This document shows positions 36,896 to 47,424 of a stretch of 64,000 nt of DNA, piece after piece (position 1 is the stretch's first letter; each line of letters starts with the position of its first letter). A model generated the notes under the pieces. The model worked only from the letters and a program-made list of their open reading frames with translations, made no database searches and was not told where the DNA came from. The translations under genes were made by a program, and so were the position numbers. This stretch comes from Pycnopodia helianthoides (Eukaryota > Echinodermata > Asteroidea > Forcipulatida > Asteriidae), in the NCBI GenBank assembly GCA_032158295.1, contig CM063244.1, positions 8,450,055 through 8,514,054 on the forward strand, read 5' to 3'.

Positions 36896-37744
36896 TTCTG
36901 ACATTAATGAAAACATTCAGTCTAGAATTTAACCTTGCTACTAGTACTTTAACATTTTGTATGAATACCACCAACTGTTGTAGCGGATTTCTTTGACAAA
37001 TAAAGAACCCTTAATTGGCCATCGTTAACAAATGGTTTGACAACATGCATAAAGTGCCTGGTTTATACACACACAGCCAGAGAGATCAGCTGTCCCCTGT
37101 TTGGCATTGACACTGAATCAACAATAAACAAACAACAATCATAAAGTGTCCCTTCATCCTTCATCCAACCCTTTGAATCAATTTTGTCGTTTTAAGTGTA
37201 TTGTTTTCTAGCCCAGACCCTGCAACTGGTGCCAGACATTCCTTGGTTACAAAACCAGGTCAAATTAGTAAGCGTACACCCTCATTTGGTTCAAGCACAG
37301 GGTCACACTGGAGTGGGCCTTCGGGGACAGCTGTTCACACCCCTCTCTCTCTACAGCCCGCTCTAGACTATAGAATATTTGACCTTCATTCTCCCATTTA
37401 CAAAGTTGATAAGTTCAACATTTGGCCTGTCAGTGGGCTGCAACACGCGCTGGGGTCATTGTGAAGACTACATTAATACTAGGCCAGCTAGCCCAACAGT
37501 ATTTTCGATACAAACTCAAGCCCAGATATGTAAAAAAAAGCGGCCAGTAATAGCACGGTTGACATGGTTTAGAATTTCTTGAGTCACTCAACAGCTAGCT
37601 AGACATATTGTCTGGGGCAGTGCTGTATTTAGAAGCGAGTAATTTCCCCTCATGCCCTGCCTGGATTATCATGTGGCCATTATTGTACTTAACCCATATG
37701 GCTAGCAGTCATGCCTTTTTTCAATGTACTTGATAGTCATTGGT
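36896..37744. other. Unassigned non-coding DNA
   Basis: An 87-codon frame at 37201-37464 lies behind a tttctag acceptor-like site but matches nothing I know and lacks a following donor. Not annotated as a gene. Confidence 0.4.
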
Positions 37745-37845
37745 TTAGACCTTTTTTTTATCGTGGCGCAGCCATCTTGGGTGTTTTTGTTCTCCGATTC
37801 TACTGAACGATAACCAAACTGAGGCTGGAAGGGAGAAATAAACTG
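37745..37845. mobile_element. Fragment of TA-flanked MITE family (GCCATCTTG...GGCTGGAAGG)
   Basis: It contains tagacctttttttatcgtgg, cagccatcttggg and aaactgaggctggaaggg. The complete copy at 42037-42209 has the same order reversed. Other fragments are at 35700-35770 and 38997-39085. Confidence 0.6.
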
Positions 37846-37992
37846 ACCGGGGGGGGTGTAGCGAATGGGGGTTCAGGGGGGTATGAGAGCCCCTCCCCGT
37901 CTCCCCATAATAGTTTTTTTAACTGCAATGTGAGCCTCAGTTGGCAAATGAAGCACGAAATAAAGTAATTTCTAACACGTGCATCCAGACTG

Positions 37993-38246
37993 AAACTCTT
38001 TTCACACGACAGCAATTTTGCAAGGGTCCCTTGCTTAATTTAAGCATGGTTGTGACATTTTTACAAAATGCACCTCATGTGAAAGGACAGCAGCTGTCCA
38101 TAAAGGACGGCAAAACTTGAGAAGATTTCACTGTTTGACACTCCAAACATTGTTGTCCTTTTGAAAGTTCAACTTGTAAAATTTCAAAACCATGCTCAAA
38201 TTAAGCAAGAGACCCATGCTAAATTGCTGTCGTGTGAAAAGGGTTT
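37993..38246. mobile_element. MITE with CTTTTCACACGACAGCAATTT arms
   Basis: About 254 bp. The left arm AAACTCTTTTCACACGACAG is mirrored by the right arm CTGTCGTGTGAAAAGGGTTT. Longer subterminal complementarity includes ttgcttaatttaagcatggt and accatgctcaaattaagcaa. No coding capacity. Confidence 0.85.
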
Positions 38247-38377
38247 AAGGTCGTGTCCAAATTGATGGCTTCAACAGTGGCTACGGCCAGAACGCCCAAA
38301 AGGCCTATTCTTCAGCATTGCCGTTGCAGCCAAGGGCAGTAGCCGCAACTAAAGTCACTTAATTTGGACAAGGCCTA
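38247..38377. mobile_element. Small MITE related to 19339-19461
   Basis: The ends AAGGTCGTGTCCAAATTGA and AATTTGGACAAGGCCT are inverted. The interior has gtggctacggccag and gcagtagccgcaac. It directly abuts the previous element. Confidence 0.65.
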
Positions 38378-38406
38378 AAATTCAGTCATTTTGCTGACTT
38401 CAAATA

Positions 38407-38594
38407 CAGTCAACTCTGGTTATAACAAGATTGCTTGGACTGGCCAAAGTACCTCTTTAAAACAGGAACGTTGTTGTAAAGAGGACAGTGAAACAACAGA
38501 AACTCAAAGCAAAAATAAGATTTGTGACTTCAGAATGTACTCTTTATAAGCACAACCTCTGCATAACACTGCTCTTTGCAACAAGAGTTGACTG
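38407..38594. mobile_element. pogo/Tigger-like non-autonomous element
   Basis: 188 bp bounded by TA on both sides (38405-38406 and 38595-38596). The inverted ends are CAGTCAACTCTGGTTATAAC and ...CAAGAGTTGACTG. The CAGT start followed by gttataac is the typical pogo/Tigger terminus, and the TA target duplication agrees. Confidence 0.7.
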
Positions 38595-38996
38595 TAATTA
38601 TTTTTTTAAACATGTAGTTTACAAAATAATATTTGTTGTTTTGACATTATTGAATACAGTGGGGTTGCATGCTAGTCTTTCTTAAAAATGTGCCCTTTGC
38701 ATGGTCAACCGTTTGTGTGTAGAGCCTCAAATTGGGAACAGCTGTGAATAGAAGCATATTGTATAGCTCTGTATTGTCATGGTTATGTTATGACACTTTT
38801 ATCCAAACAGATACATAAATACAAGACAAATAAAGCTTGAAGTCTAGGCTCTACACGCACATGGCGGATCCGTGCAAGTAGTGAATAGTTTGGCAAACTA
38901 GCTTCCATACACGCTCCCCGCAAGAAATGTCCTTGCTACGCTCCCTGAGTCCGACTCTGTGTTGGAATAATAATGAGAATCAGTATTCATGAGTGA

Positions 38997-39085
38997 CTTT
39001 TATCATGGTGAAGCCATCTTGTTTATCTCCCATTTAAACCAATGTAACCGAACTGAGGCTGGAAGGGAAAATAGTCTGAGTCTGG
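38997..39085. mobile_element. Fragment of TA-flanked MITE family
   Basis: The order acttttatcatggtgaagcc, atctcccatttaaaccaatg and aactgaggctggaaggg matches the complement of the right half of 42037-42209. Confidence 0.6.
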
Positions 39086-39585
39086 TGCCTTTTTTTTTTT
39101 GAATTAAGAACTAGAGCTACCAGTGTCATGGTGTATACAGGGAATCAAATAAAGATGGCTGCAGTATGATAAAGTGCTACTGAGCATGGGGGAACATTCA
39201 TGACAGTTTTAGACAGATTTATTCATCGGTAACACAGTTGGGATTTCCTTTTGGAATAACAGGACATTTTTATTCACACACTCATGAGTGCCTGGTGCAG
39301 CTGGCCACAGATTTATTCCACAGTGCAATGTACATGGAATCCGGCGAAAAAGGAAATTTAAACGGATAATCCACATACACACATGTGGGGTTGATGAGCT
39401 GACAGTTTACTTAACCAAAATACTTGAGATGAGGCATTTATTGGATTGGCATCAAAGGGGAGGGGGGGTGTGTAAGTAGTCTAGGCAATATAACTCCATA
39501 CCCTCTGTTTTATCAACGTGACTATCATTTTACTACATTCTCTGTTATTTCTACTTGCGTATCAACTGATTTTGTCAGGTGTTGT
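39086..39585. other. Unassigned non-coding DNA
   Basis: Contains a T run at 39091-39100 and a short G run. No gene evident. Confidence 0.45.
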
Positions 39586-39641
39586 TGTTGTGATGCACGT
39601 GTAGTTGTGATGCTGTGTAGTTGTGATGCACGTGTAGTGTT
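39586..39641. repeat. Short tandem repeat (gtgtagttgtgatgcac)
   Basis: About three imperfect units of 17-20 bp immediately before a truncated TTAA-family end. Confidence 0.7.
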
Positions 39642-39644
39642 GGA

Positions 39645-39717
39645 TGTTATGCATGTGTTGGGATACACCAAGTGAGGATACTGGTACTTTGACAATTACC
39701 AAAAGTGTATCATGCCT
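39645..39717 (+). mobile_element. TTAA-family MITE, 3' end fragment
   Basis: It carries the terminal segment gttgggatacaccaagtgag and ends ttaccaaaagtgtatcatgcct before TTAA (39718-39721). The 5' part is missing. Confidence 0.75.
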
Positions 39718-39721
39718 TTAA

Positions 39722-40055
39722 CGGGTGTGTACAACATTGGTAAGATTGAAAATATAAACGTTCACAGATTTGCACATAACTTACATGGTACAAAGATTGT
39801 CATGGTGGAAACCTTCCCTTGAAATAGTTTTGCTTGAAATGCTACAGTTTTTAGGAAATGAGTAAAACATTAAGTCTTAATCGTGCGTGTCCAAAACCCG
39901 ATGTTTGAAAACATATAATGGGGTTTTTCACTACTTGCTCATGACTCCGAAGACTGATTAAACTTTCACAGGTTTGTTATTTCATGTATATGTTAGGTCA
40001 CATAAAGTGCGGATACTAGTCTTTGAAAATTACCAATGTTGAATGAACGTGTGCT
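39722..40055 (+). mobile_element. TTAA-family MITE, copy 5
   Basis: 334 bp between TTAA 39718-39721 and TTAA 40056-40059. The ends are CGGGTGTGTACAACATTGG and CCAATGTTGAATGAACGTGTGC. Same subfamily as 51411-51748. It shares its left TTAA with the preceding fragment. Confidence 0.85.
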
Positions 40056-40059
40056 TTAA

Positions 40060-40622
40060 TAGTTGTTTTGGGGTGATGCACATAAAGTCCTACAATCGAT
40101 ATTGGATTTTATGTATTTTGTTAGGGAAACATTGCAACTAAATGATGATGTATTCACGCTGCAGACATGTTAATTAAGGGTAATTTAGATCTTGCAAGAT
40201 ACTGAGAGAGATCCAAGTGTCAGGGATGAAGATAATGAAATTGATCCAAGCATCTCCTGAGGTAATACAAAATCAGCATCGTTGATAAAATCACACAGCT
40301 TGCATGAACTGTGTTGCTACCCAACCATGGAAGCGGTCTAACTGTAGTTAGGCATAGGAAAACTGTAGTTGGGCGGCAGATTCTATAGTTGGGGTGGTAC
40401 AACTGCAATGTACAAAGTTAGTTTTTGTAAGTTGTACATTAAGGCCCTATGCTGGGTAGTTGAGTGAAAGAATTAAACCCAAGGTAAACCCCCCCCCCCC
40501 CCCCAAAAAAAGGACATTGTCAGCTAAAATTCTTATGTTTTTGGGGTTTCTTTTTGTTATTTAGGGTGAGATGTAATATACAATAGGTGCGTAGTTTCTA
40601 ATCCAATGTTATCTTTTATGCA
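40060..40622. other. Unassigned non-coding DNA
   Basis: Contains a C16 tract (40489-40504) followed by an A run. No gene. Confidence 0.5.
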
Positions 40623-40800
40623 GGCATGATCTTCTTCCTACTTTAGTCTGATTTCTGATTTCTTTTCCTTGGGGAAAAATCTGAATAATTGTGATTGAAT
40701 AGCCTGAAATGTCTATTAAAGTCTACACCATGTGTACATGTAGGTCAGTCCTTGTACTCGATAAGATATTCCTACTTTTTTCCAAGGACCAAATCATGCC
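40623..40800. mobile_element. GGCATGAT-ended element, copy 1
   Basis: 178 bp, short inverted ends GGCATGAT/ATCATGCC. It shares nearly collinear sequence with 51081-51257 (ttcctac..tagtctgatttc, attgtgattgaatagcctg, attaaagtctacaccatgtg, ttcctactttt.tccaagga). Confidence 0.8.
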
Positions 40801-40814
40801 TGTTTATGGATATA

Positions 40815-41343
40815 GGGCCCAATTTCATAGAATTGCTCTAGCAGAAAATATTGCTTAACAATTGTCTACTCAGCAAAACTAAGCAGGATACCAGTTACAG
40901 ACGTACAGGTGACATTTTTTGCCTGGTAACCTTATTCTGGTAAGCAAGATTTTTGTTGTGCTTAGCTACCTTTTGTGCTTAAAGGCCCTGTACACTATTG
41001 GTAAGATCGAAAAACACAATGTTCAGAGATTCACACATAACTTACATGATTTAAAGTAAGTAATGGTAGAAAGGGTTCCTTAAAATATTTTTGCCTAAAA
41101 TGCTATTGTTTCTGAGAAACAAGTAAAACAATAGTAATTATCGCGCGCGATAATTTGAAAAAACAGAAAACACATAAGATCTCTTTTCACTATTTTCTCG
41201 TGACCTCGATGACCAATTGAGCTCAAACTTTCACAGGTTAGTTTGTTCATGCGTATGTTTAATCACACAAAATGTGGACACTGATTTTGAGCTGTTACCA
41301 AAAGTGTATAACACCTTTAAGCAGCTCTTTGAAATTGTGGACC
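40815..41343. mobile_element. GGGCCC-ended MITE, copy 3, split by a TTAA-family insertion
   Basis: The left part (40815-40982) runs from GGGCCCAATTTCATAGA to tttgtgcttaa. The right part resumes at 41317 with ttaagcagctctttgaaatt and a degraded terminus. Removing 40983-41316 and one TTAA restores gtgcttaagcagctct, the family's normal subterminal sequence. This is direct evidence for the insertion and for a TTAA target duplication. Confidence 0.9.
40983..41316 (+). mobile_element. TTAA-family MITE, copy 6 (nested)
   Basis: 334 bp between TTAA 40979-40982 and 41317-41320. The ends are AGGCCCTGTACACTATTGG and ACCAAAAGTGTATAACACCT. The central palindrome attatcgcgcgcgataat is at 41137-41154. It is inserted within a GGGCCC-ended element. 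Confidence 0.95.
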
Positions 41344-42036
41344 CTGGTCTTTGGACAATTGCCAATATTGTATGTTTGCCTTAAAATTGCACACAGACTC
41401 TGACCCCCTCCCATCATACTGTTTGTATAACCACAAAATGTTAAAAACTTTTCCCTTTTTTTATAGTGTGGGAGTGGGGGCCCCCAATAACACTACAGCT
41501 GCATGAAAATGGCCCCAGGTTTTGAAAACACCTGAAGTATGTGTGTACAAGTATGTAACAGCTCTGTTCTTAGACTAGCTACCGGTCCTCTGCTTTGATA
41601 CCACCATCACTGAGCTCTCCTTATATGGCATTGTGTGACACTTCAGTGAACCCACAGATGAATAGCATAAATGCTGCAGATATTTTCTTCTGCCGGTGAC
41701 TTGGCATTTCTAAAGGATTCTACTCGCTTTAATTAAATTTCCAATTATAATGAGCTTGTAGAGATGCCTGTCTGAACTGCAGGACTGAGGACATTCTAGG
41801 ATGGACATAATAAACGGGAGTTCAACAAGCAATGAGGACAGTCAGTCTGAATCCCCCCTCAATCTTTTTGTTTTATTTGTCACAATGTGGGGGTAGAGGA
41901 CGGACGAATCCATATGGCAAATATTAGATGTGTTTGTTTTTGAGGATCGTTAATGGAATAGTGTGGGCTGAGATGTTTTGGTTGCCAGTGCCTTATTTTG
42001 CCAAAGATTTCTGACAATTTGAGGAATCTCCATCGG
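41344..42036. other. Unassigned non-coding DNA with a TTAA-family end fragment
   Basis: 41346-41384 holds a terminal fragment of the TTAA family (gtctttggacaattgccaat). The remainder shows no gene or repeat I can name. Confidence 0.5.
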
Positions 42037-42209
42037 TATAGACCTTTATCATGCTGTCATCCTGTTTTCCTGTTATCCAATAACAGTAGTGGATGCTAAT
42101 ATTCATTGTGCAAAAAGGAACCTGACTATTTGTCCTTCCAGCCTCGGTTTGGTTACATTGATTTGAGTGGGAGAAAATCAAGATGGCCGCACCGTGATAA
42201 AGGTCTATA
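42037..42209. mobile_element. TA-flanked MITE (TATAGACCTTTATCA ends)
   Basis: 173 bp with perfect 15-bp inverted ends, TATAGACCTTTATCA and TGATAAAGGTCTATA. If the outer TA is the target duplication, a Tc1/mariner or pogo-type transposase is likely (inference). It is the complete version of fragments at 35700, 37745 and 38997. Confidence 0.85.
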
Positions 42210-43018
42210 GTTGGTAGTTTTGATGTTTAGATTGCACTTGACCATCTGAAGGACATTTCATCGCATCAGTGCAAAAACATCGTATCTCGATTTTTCAACA
42301 AAAAAAACGTTGTATCTCGGACGACCATGCTCCGTGCAAAAACATTGTATCTTGGCACATACTTGTTTTGTGTTTACATCCGGGCTATTTTAAGGGAAAT
42401 ACACTGTTTTGACATTTTCAAACTGGCGCAAAATGAAGTGCTATTTTAGGAGATACGACAGTTTTGCACTGAAATGATGATTTAGGGTTAAAATAAAGAG
42501 TTCCCCTGTGAACAGAAAAGAGGGAAGGTTCAGCCTCAACTGGTTCCATCCAGAAAAAAACACCGCAACCTTTGACTTACTTTGCTTATCAAAAAACCTT
42601 TCCACTCCTTGAGTTTTTTATCAGTTGTAACAATATTGTCAACAAACTTATGTCAGTAAAGTGCAGTTGTATGAGTAAATTCTCAGCTCTGTTGGGATAT
42701 CCTTTTAAGAGGATTACCAAGTGATGTTTAAATACTGTCCCTGTGGATTAACTTGCCATTTTCATTTGATTGTCAATATAGAAGACTCTGGGACTGTACA
42801 TGAAATGCGATTGGACATGATTGCCTCCCCTGCATACCAGTGCTATTTTGGGTGCAAAGTTTACATTAAGAATAAGGTAGTGTTATATATAGAGTAAACA
42901 CCATCCGAATCCCCTGGAGATTACACGGCTTCTGCAGTTGGTCGATTGTCCGTCATCAAAGGCGGCTCGGTCGAGAATTTTGTGAAGTCATTCCCGTAGA
43001 CTTCGAAAATGAATCTGT
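42210..43018. other. Unassigned non-coding DNA
   Basis: Repeated words around aaaaacatcgtatctcg (42270-42360) suggest a small internal duplication. No gene. Confidence 0.45.
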
Positions 43019-43232
43019 AGACTTGTGGACAAGTCTGTTCAATGGTTGTCGTGGTGATAGCGTTACTGCTGCTTTCTCGCGAGACTGCTAGTTCCCCCCC
43101 CCCTCCCTGAGATTTCTGCTCTCATGACTGCACAGCCAGCAGTCTCGCGAGAGAGCAGCAGTCTCGTGAGGGTCGTGTGAGGGCCGTTACACTTTCACCG
43201 CGACAAACATTTAACGACTTGTCCGCAAGTCT
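43019..43232. mobile_element. Foldback element carrying two TCTCGCGAGA palindromes
   Basis: The ends AGACTTGTGGACAAGTC and GACTTGTCCGCAAGTCT are inverted. The complementarity continues inward (gttgtcgtggtgatag / tttcaccgcgacaa). TCTCGCGAGA occurs in both arms, at 43075-43084 and 43143-43152. GC-richer than the flanks. Confidence 0.85.
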
Positions 43233-43799
43233 GCAAATCGCAAATTCGCAATTCAATCATGGGGTTTTACATTTGCAGAAAGGGGGAACCGTGCCTTCCA
43301 GAAAGCTAAATTGCACTTCAATCCTTATGACTTCAAGACATCATTGATATGCATTCAATTATGGAACTTAAGTTCCATTATAACCGAGGAAAAAATCAAG
43401 TGGAGAACATGTTCGAAGAATTGGTCAGTGTCTCAGTTCGGTTCCAGCTAAAGAACCCTCAAGCTTTTACAACATCAGACAAAATTCCTCAGAATAATGC
43501 TCACTCGTTTGAAGTGACTCCATTATTCAGTAAATGGGGTTTTTTTTGCGCCAAAATGTACATGTACAGGCCTACAATTTGTAGGTTATAAAAGGGAGCA
43601 GTTACATTCATTCATTCGACTCCCCTAACTTCCACGTATGGGCGTGAGAAAGACTGCCAAGGGTTAATGTCTGTCGCCATTGCCACTTTTTCCATTTTTA
43701 CCACAGGTCATTTGGGTTTTTAAGAAGGTTGCAACCGCTGTTTCTGTTTTAAAAATATTAAACACAACACTCAATCAATCTGTGAAAATTTCACCATAT
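43233..43799. other. Unassigned non-coding DNA
   Basis: An 80-codon frame at 43349-43591 has no recognisable domain. No splice context. Confidence 0.45.
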
Positions 43800-43952
43800 A
43801 AGACGGGCCTGAAATGTCATCTTCGAGAGGGCGAGGCCGTTTTCATTTTGCAAAGGGCACTCCCATGGACAATTAGTTCTTAAAGTATACGGGAAACTTT
43901 TGAAGGGGCACCACGGCCGACCAGGGGCAACAGAGGCCGTGGTCTCCGGTAA
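43800..43952. repeat. Dispersed repeat (CTTCGAGAGGGCG family), copy 2
   Basis: It matches 12206-12381 through catcttcgagagggcgag, aaagggcactcc, gaaggggc and caacagaggccgtggtct. Confidence 0.6.
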
Positions 43953-44114
43953 GAGGGCCCAAAGAAAAGGAATAGAGACGAATAGCAGTTCGTGTTGTGT
44001 CAGGGACTTTGTAAACATTTGAGCTTAACTTAATTTGCTAAATCTAACGAAGAACTGTGTCTGGAGTGACAATAGTCTGACATCAAGTTTTGAGGAAGTA
44101 AACTTTCAGATTAA

Positions 44115-44452
44115 AGGCAAAACAAACCTTTGGTTTTGGAAACGTTTGGGTTGTTTGAATATAAATGTAGATGTATACAATAAAACTAACCTGTGAAACT
44201 TTCATTTCAAATGGTGGTAGCATTTTTGAGATATTGCCAAAAATCTGGAGCGGTTATATCCACGCAGGAAGAATAATCCGTAATTGAAATTCACAACTGA
44301 GAAATGTTTAAGGAAAACCACATTCCTTAGAAGGGAATCGTTTCTCAAATTGTTATATATTACCAACAGCTGCAGTGCTTCTCACTGAGTAAGTTTTACG
44401 GTCATTCATTTTTGGTGTAATTAACAAAGGTATACCCTCCCTTTAAAAACCA
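44115..44452 (-). mobile_element. TTAA-family MITE, copy 7 (subfamily of 1559, inverted)
   Basis: 338 bp between TTAA 44111-44114 and 44453-44456. It contains the complements of subfamily-specific segments seen at 1559-1919 (aaaatctggagcggttatat, gcaggaagaataatccg). Confidence 0.85.
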
Positions 44453-44468
44453 TTGTTTTTTTCTTTAA

Positions 44469-44802
44469 AGGCCCTGTACACTATTGGTAAGATCGAAAAA
44501 CACAATGTTCACAGAATCACACTTAACTTACATGGTTTAAAGTAAGTAATGGTAGAAAGGGTTCCTTAAAATATTTCTGCCTAAAATGCTATTGTTTCTG
44601 AGAAACGAGCAAAACATTAGTAATTATCGCGCGCGATAATTTGAAAAAACAGAAAACACATAAGATCTCTTTTCACTATTTCCTCGTGACCTCGATGACC
44701 AATTGAGCTCAAACTTTCACAGGTTTGTTTGTTCATGCATATGTTTAATCACACAAAATGTGGACACTGATTTTGAGCTGTTACCAAAAGTGTACAATAC
44801 CT
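44469..44802 (+). mobile_element. TTAA-family MITE, copy 8
   Basis: 334 bp between TTAA 44465-44468 and 44803-44806. It is nearly identical to copy 6 over its length, including the central attatcgcgcgcgataat (44623-44640). It lies only 12 bp (including both TTAA sites) after copy 7. Confidence 0.95.
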
Positions 44803-44806
44803 TTAA

Positions 44807-45636
44807 GAGATGAAAAACTATCTGCAATGTCTTGTAAAGGTTCTTAAAATTATGCGAATGGAAACATTTCTAAAATTGACTGCTATTTGTACCAGCATCA
44901 AAACCCATGGAGACCCCTCCATTGTTTTCCCTAATGATATAAAAACCTGTTGCTTTATTTATTTCAAAATTGCTGTCATATAACAATGGTGTTTATTTCT
45001 TGCTTTGTGCCAAAAGTTTATTCCACTTTCTGAGTCATGCTTTTTTTTGGCATGATGAAATATGAACTTTTTTCCATGGGAGGCATTGCATGGTATCAGG
45101 GGTGTCAGGGCCTGGCCTCGTGACAATCACATGTGTATTATATCAATACCATTGTTCAACTGGAAGTTCCACTTATGTATTAAGGCTGCGGCAGAGCACC
45201 ATCCGAGGCAGAGCACCATCCGAGGTTCAGCGTGTGTGCCGTCAGGCACAATGCATGTCTGAAGGATTTAGTCACCAAAACTTTTCGACAATGAACTTTG
45301 TGCCACTATATATACATCATTGTAAATCAATGTTCCCTTATTTATAGACCTGCCAAGTGGAATTACCAGGACAATTCCAAAACATTTGAAACTGCTGTTT
45401 ACCAAGGCAATGGCTTATACCTATTATATGAAAGTATGAAAAGACTGCAAATTTTGTTACCTAACTTTAGATCGGGATTCTATGTGTTGTGAAATAAGGA
45501 AGCAACTTCGGTCGTTCTCAATATTTCAGAACTCTTTTGCGGTAACCGCTGATATGAGTCTATAGCGCCACACAGAAAGTTGGTAACCATTTACTCAATT
45601 ACAAAACTTAAGAAATGTCCCAAGTAGTTTGCAAAG
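44807..45636. other. Unassigned non-coding DNA
   Basis: Contains a short direct repeat, gcagagcaccatccgag, twice at about 45191-45222. No gene. Confidence 0.5.
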
Positions 45637-45640
45637 TTAA

Positions 45641-46026
45641 AGGAACATTACAGAATTGGTTTTTGCTAACAAAACAGTTGCTGGCAGTGTAAGCACTTTA
45701 TGTAATCCACCATATACATAAACTGACAAACCTGTAGAAGTTTGAGATCAATCGGCCATCTGGGTCACGAGAAAATAGTGGAAAACCAATTACACATTCG
45801 CATGAAATCATACAGATTCAACAAATGAATAAAACGCTCACTGAGCGATAAACTCCAATCGGAAAATTAGTTTATTCATTTCTAATCAAATATGGCATTT
45901 CAGACAGAAATATTTCAAGGGATGTTTTCTACTATCATCATCATTAGACCGTGTAATTTTTATGTAAATCTGTGATCAAAAAGTATATTTTACAAGTTGT
46001 TTTTTTTACCAATTCTGTAATGTTCC
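45641..46026 (-). mobile_element. TTAA-family MITE, copy 9
   Basis: 386 bp with left TTAA 45637-45640 and right site mutated to TTGA (46027-46030). The ends are AGGAACATTACAGAATTGG and ACCAATTCTGTAATGTTCCT. The central palindrome is cgctcactgagcg. A stray end of the same subfamily lies at about 46165-46188. Confidence 0.85.
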
Positions 46027-46439
46027 TTGAACAACGGACTTTGCAAGTCTTGCATGTAGCAAAAACGAGAAAACAACTCAAATGAAGACGATATTTTGGG
46101 GTTCTAGTATGGACTTCATAATCAACTTTTTAGACTAACATTAAACAATGATGTTTTTTATGCATACCAATTCTGTATAATACCTTTAAGTGGTTTACCC
46201 TGATCTATGCGTCCTGTTGTTGACAACTGTTCCAATTCAATTCAATTCGATTTTATTATGTAGTCCCATTAAATGGAATTTGGCCTTGTCGAGCATGTTC
46301 AAAACATCAAAACATCATTTGCTGTTGAAAGGGACAGAAACATTTTTGCAATTCCAAGAAAGGAAAGGAAAGTTATTAGTAACAACTGCTTATTCGATTT
46401 AAAACATTAATTTATTTATTGTTTTGTACTAGTGCTAAC

Positions 46440-46692
46440 TGAATGATATTTCACGAACTTTATAAATCACCTCTGTGGACCACAGTTCGAATCCCACATC
46501 AGACCTGGAGCCTTGCATGTCGATTGGGTGTTCAGTCCTTATACCTTATTGCGTATAGATTCCCCCTTGTGGGGATTTTCCTCCCACCTCTTAACATTTC
46601 TTCATCATCTTCTATTCAATGCTTGCACTGTTGGATGTGCAATCAAATAAATAAATAAATAAATAAATAATTAAGTAAATAAATAAATAAAA
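46440..46692 (+). mobile_element. tRNA-derived SINE with (TAAA)n tail
   Basis: The B box is at cagttcgaatcccacatc (46482-46499), then the body block ccttgcatgtcgattgggtg shared with 21.5 kb. The 3' tail is (aaat/taaa)n, 46646-46692. The A box is too degraded to call. Confidence 0.7.
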
Positions 46693-46983
46693 AGTCTAGT
46701 TATGGAGTCAGATCTTCGGTTTCTTCCTCCAACAAAATACACCTTGTCTTGACTGGTGAGCACCGCTGTCTTCAACTTATGAACCCGAAGGCTATGTGAT
46801 ATGATTGTAATTGGCAAGTATCTACCTGGGTTCTTTGAATCAGGTAGAATCTCAGACTGTAGGGAGTTTGTGAAGGATCTTTCATTGTGTGACTGGAATT
46901 TAAAGTGGCCTAAGCATATCACAGAAGTACAAAAGAATCACAGTGTGGATGGGCCTGTGTGTATAGCTAGTTCCCAGTAGACG
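46693..46983. other. Unassigned non-coding DNA
   Basis: No gene evidence. Confidence 0.4.
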
Positions 46984-47160
46984 CCATCTTTACGGGCAAA
47001 GTGCATTTTGGCTTGCAGATGCGTCAAGCGCTCAACTTATTAACGCAGCCGCGTTGTTCACTGACCAATCCTGCAGTGAGTTTTGTAAAATGTGCGCGTG
47101 CTGCACGCCGTTCTCACACGAAACGCATGACTGTTTGTTCCAAACTGCCCGTAAAGATGG
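46984..47160. mobile_element. MITE with CCATCTTTACGGGCA ends
   Basis: 177 bp with perfect 15-bp inverted ends CCATCTTTACGGGCA/TGCCCGTAAAGATGG and imperfect continuation (gcattttggcttgcag, tgtttgttccaaac). GC-rich centre. Confidence 0.8.
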
Positions 47161-47226
47161 TCGATTTACGTCATACTGCAACCTATCTATTGGTCTAGAC
47201 ATGTTTTAGTAAGTCAAGGACCCATG

Positions 47227-47424
47227 GCCCAGTTTCATAAGATAATGTTCAAGCTATTTTTTAATTTTTTTTTTAATATCATGAGCAAGAATTGCCGGAA
47301 ACCAGTCAGACTTAAAACATTAGGGTTTTCTTTTGGCTGGTATAACTTGTTCATGCTCCTACTATACTAGTAAGCACAATTTTTTATCCTTTGTGTGCTG
47401 TATGCAGTTTACGAAATTGGGCCC
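47227..47424. mobile_element. GGGCCC-ended MITE, copy 4 (diverged)
   Basis: The ends are GGCCCAGTTTCATAA and TTACGAAATTGGGCCC. The inner arms agcaagaattgccggaaacc and ggctggtataacttgttcat are imperfectly complementary. Confidence 0.65.

Noticed and set aside
37201..37464. Possible exon after a tttctag acceptor
   Set aside because: No donor, no homology, and the frame is compositionally ordinary for random sequence of this length.
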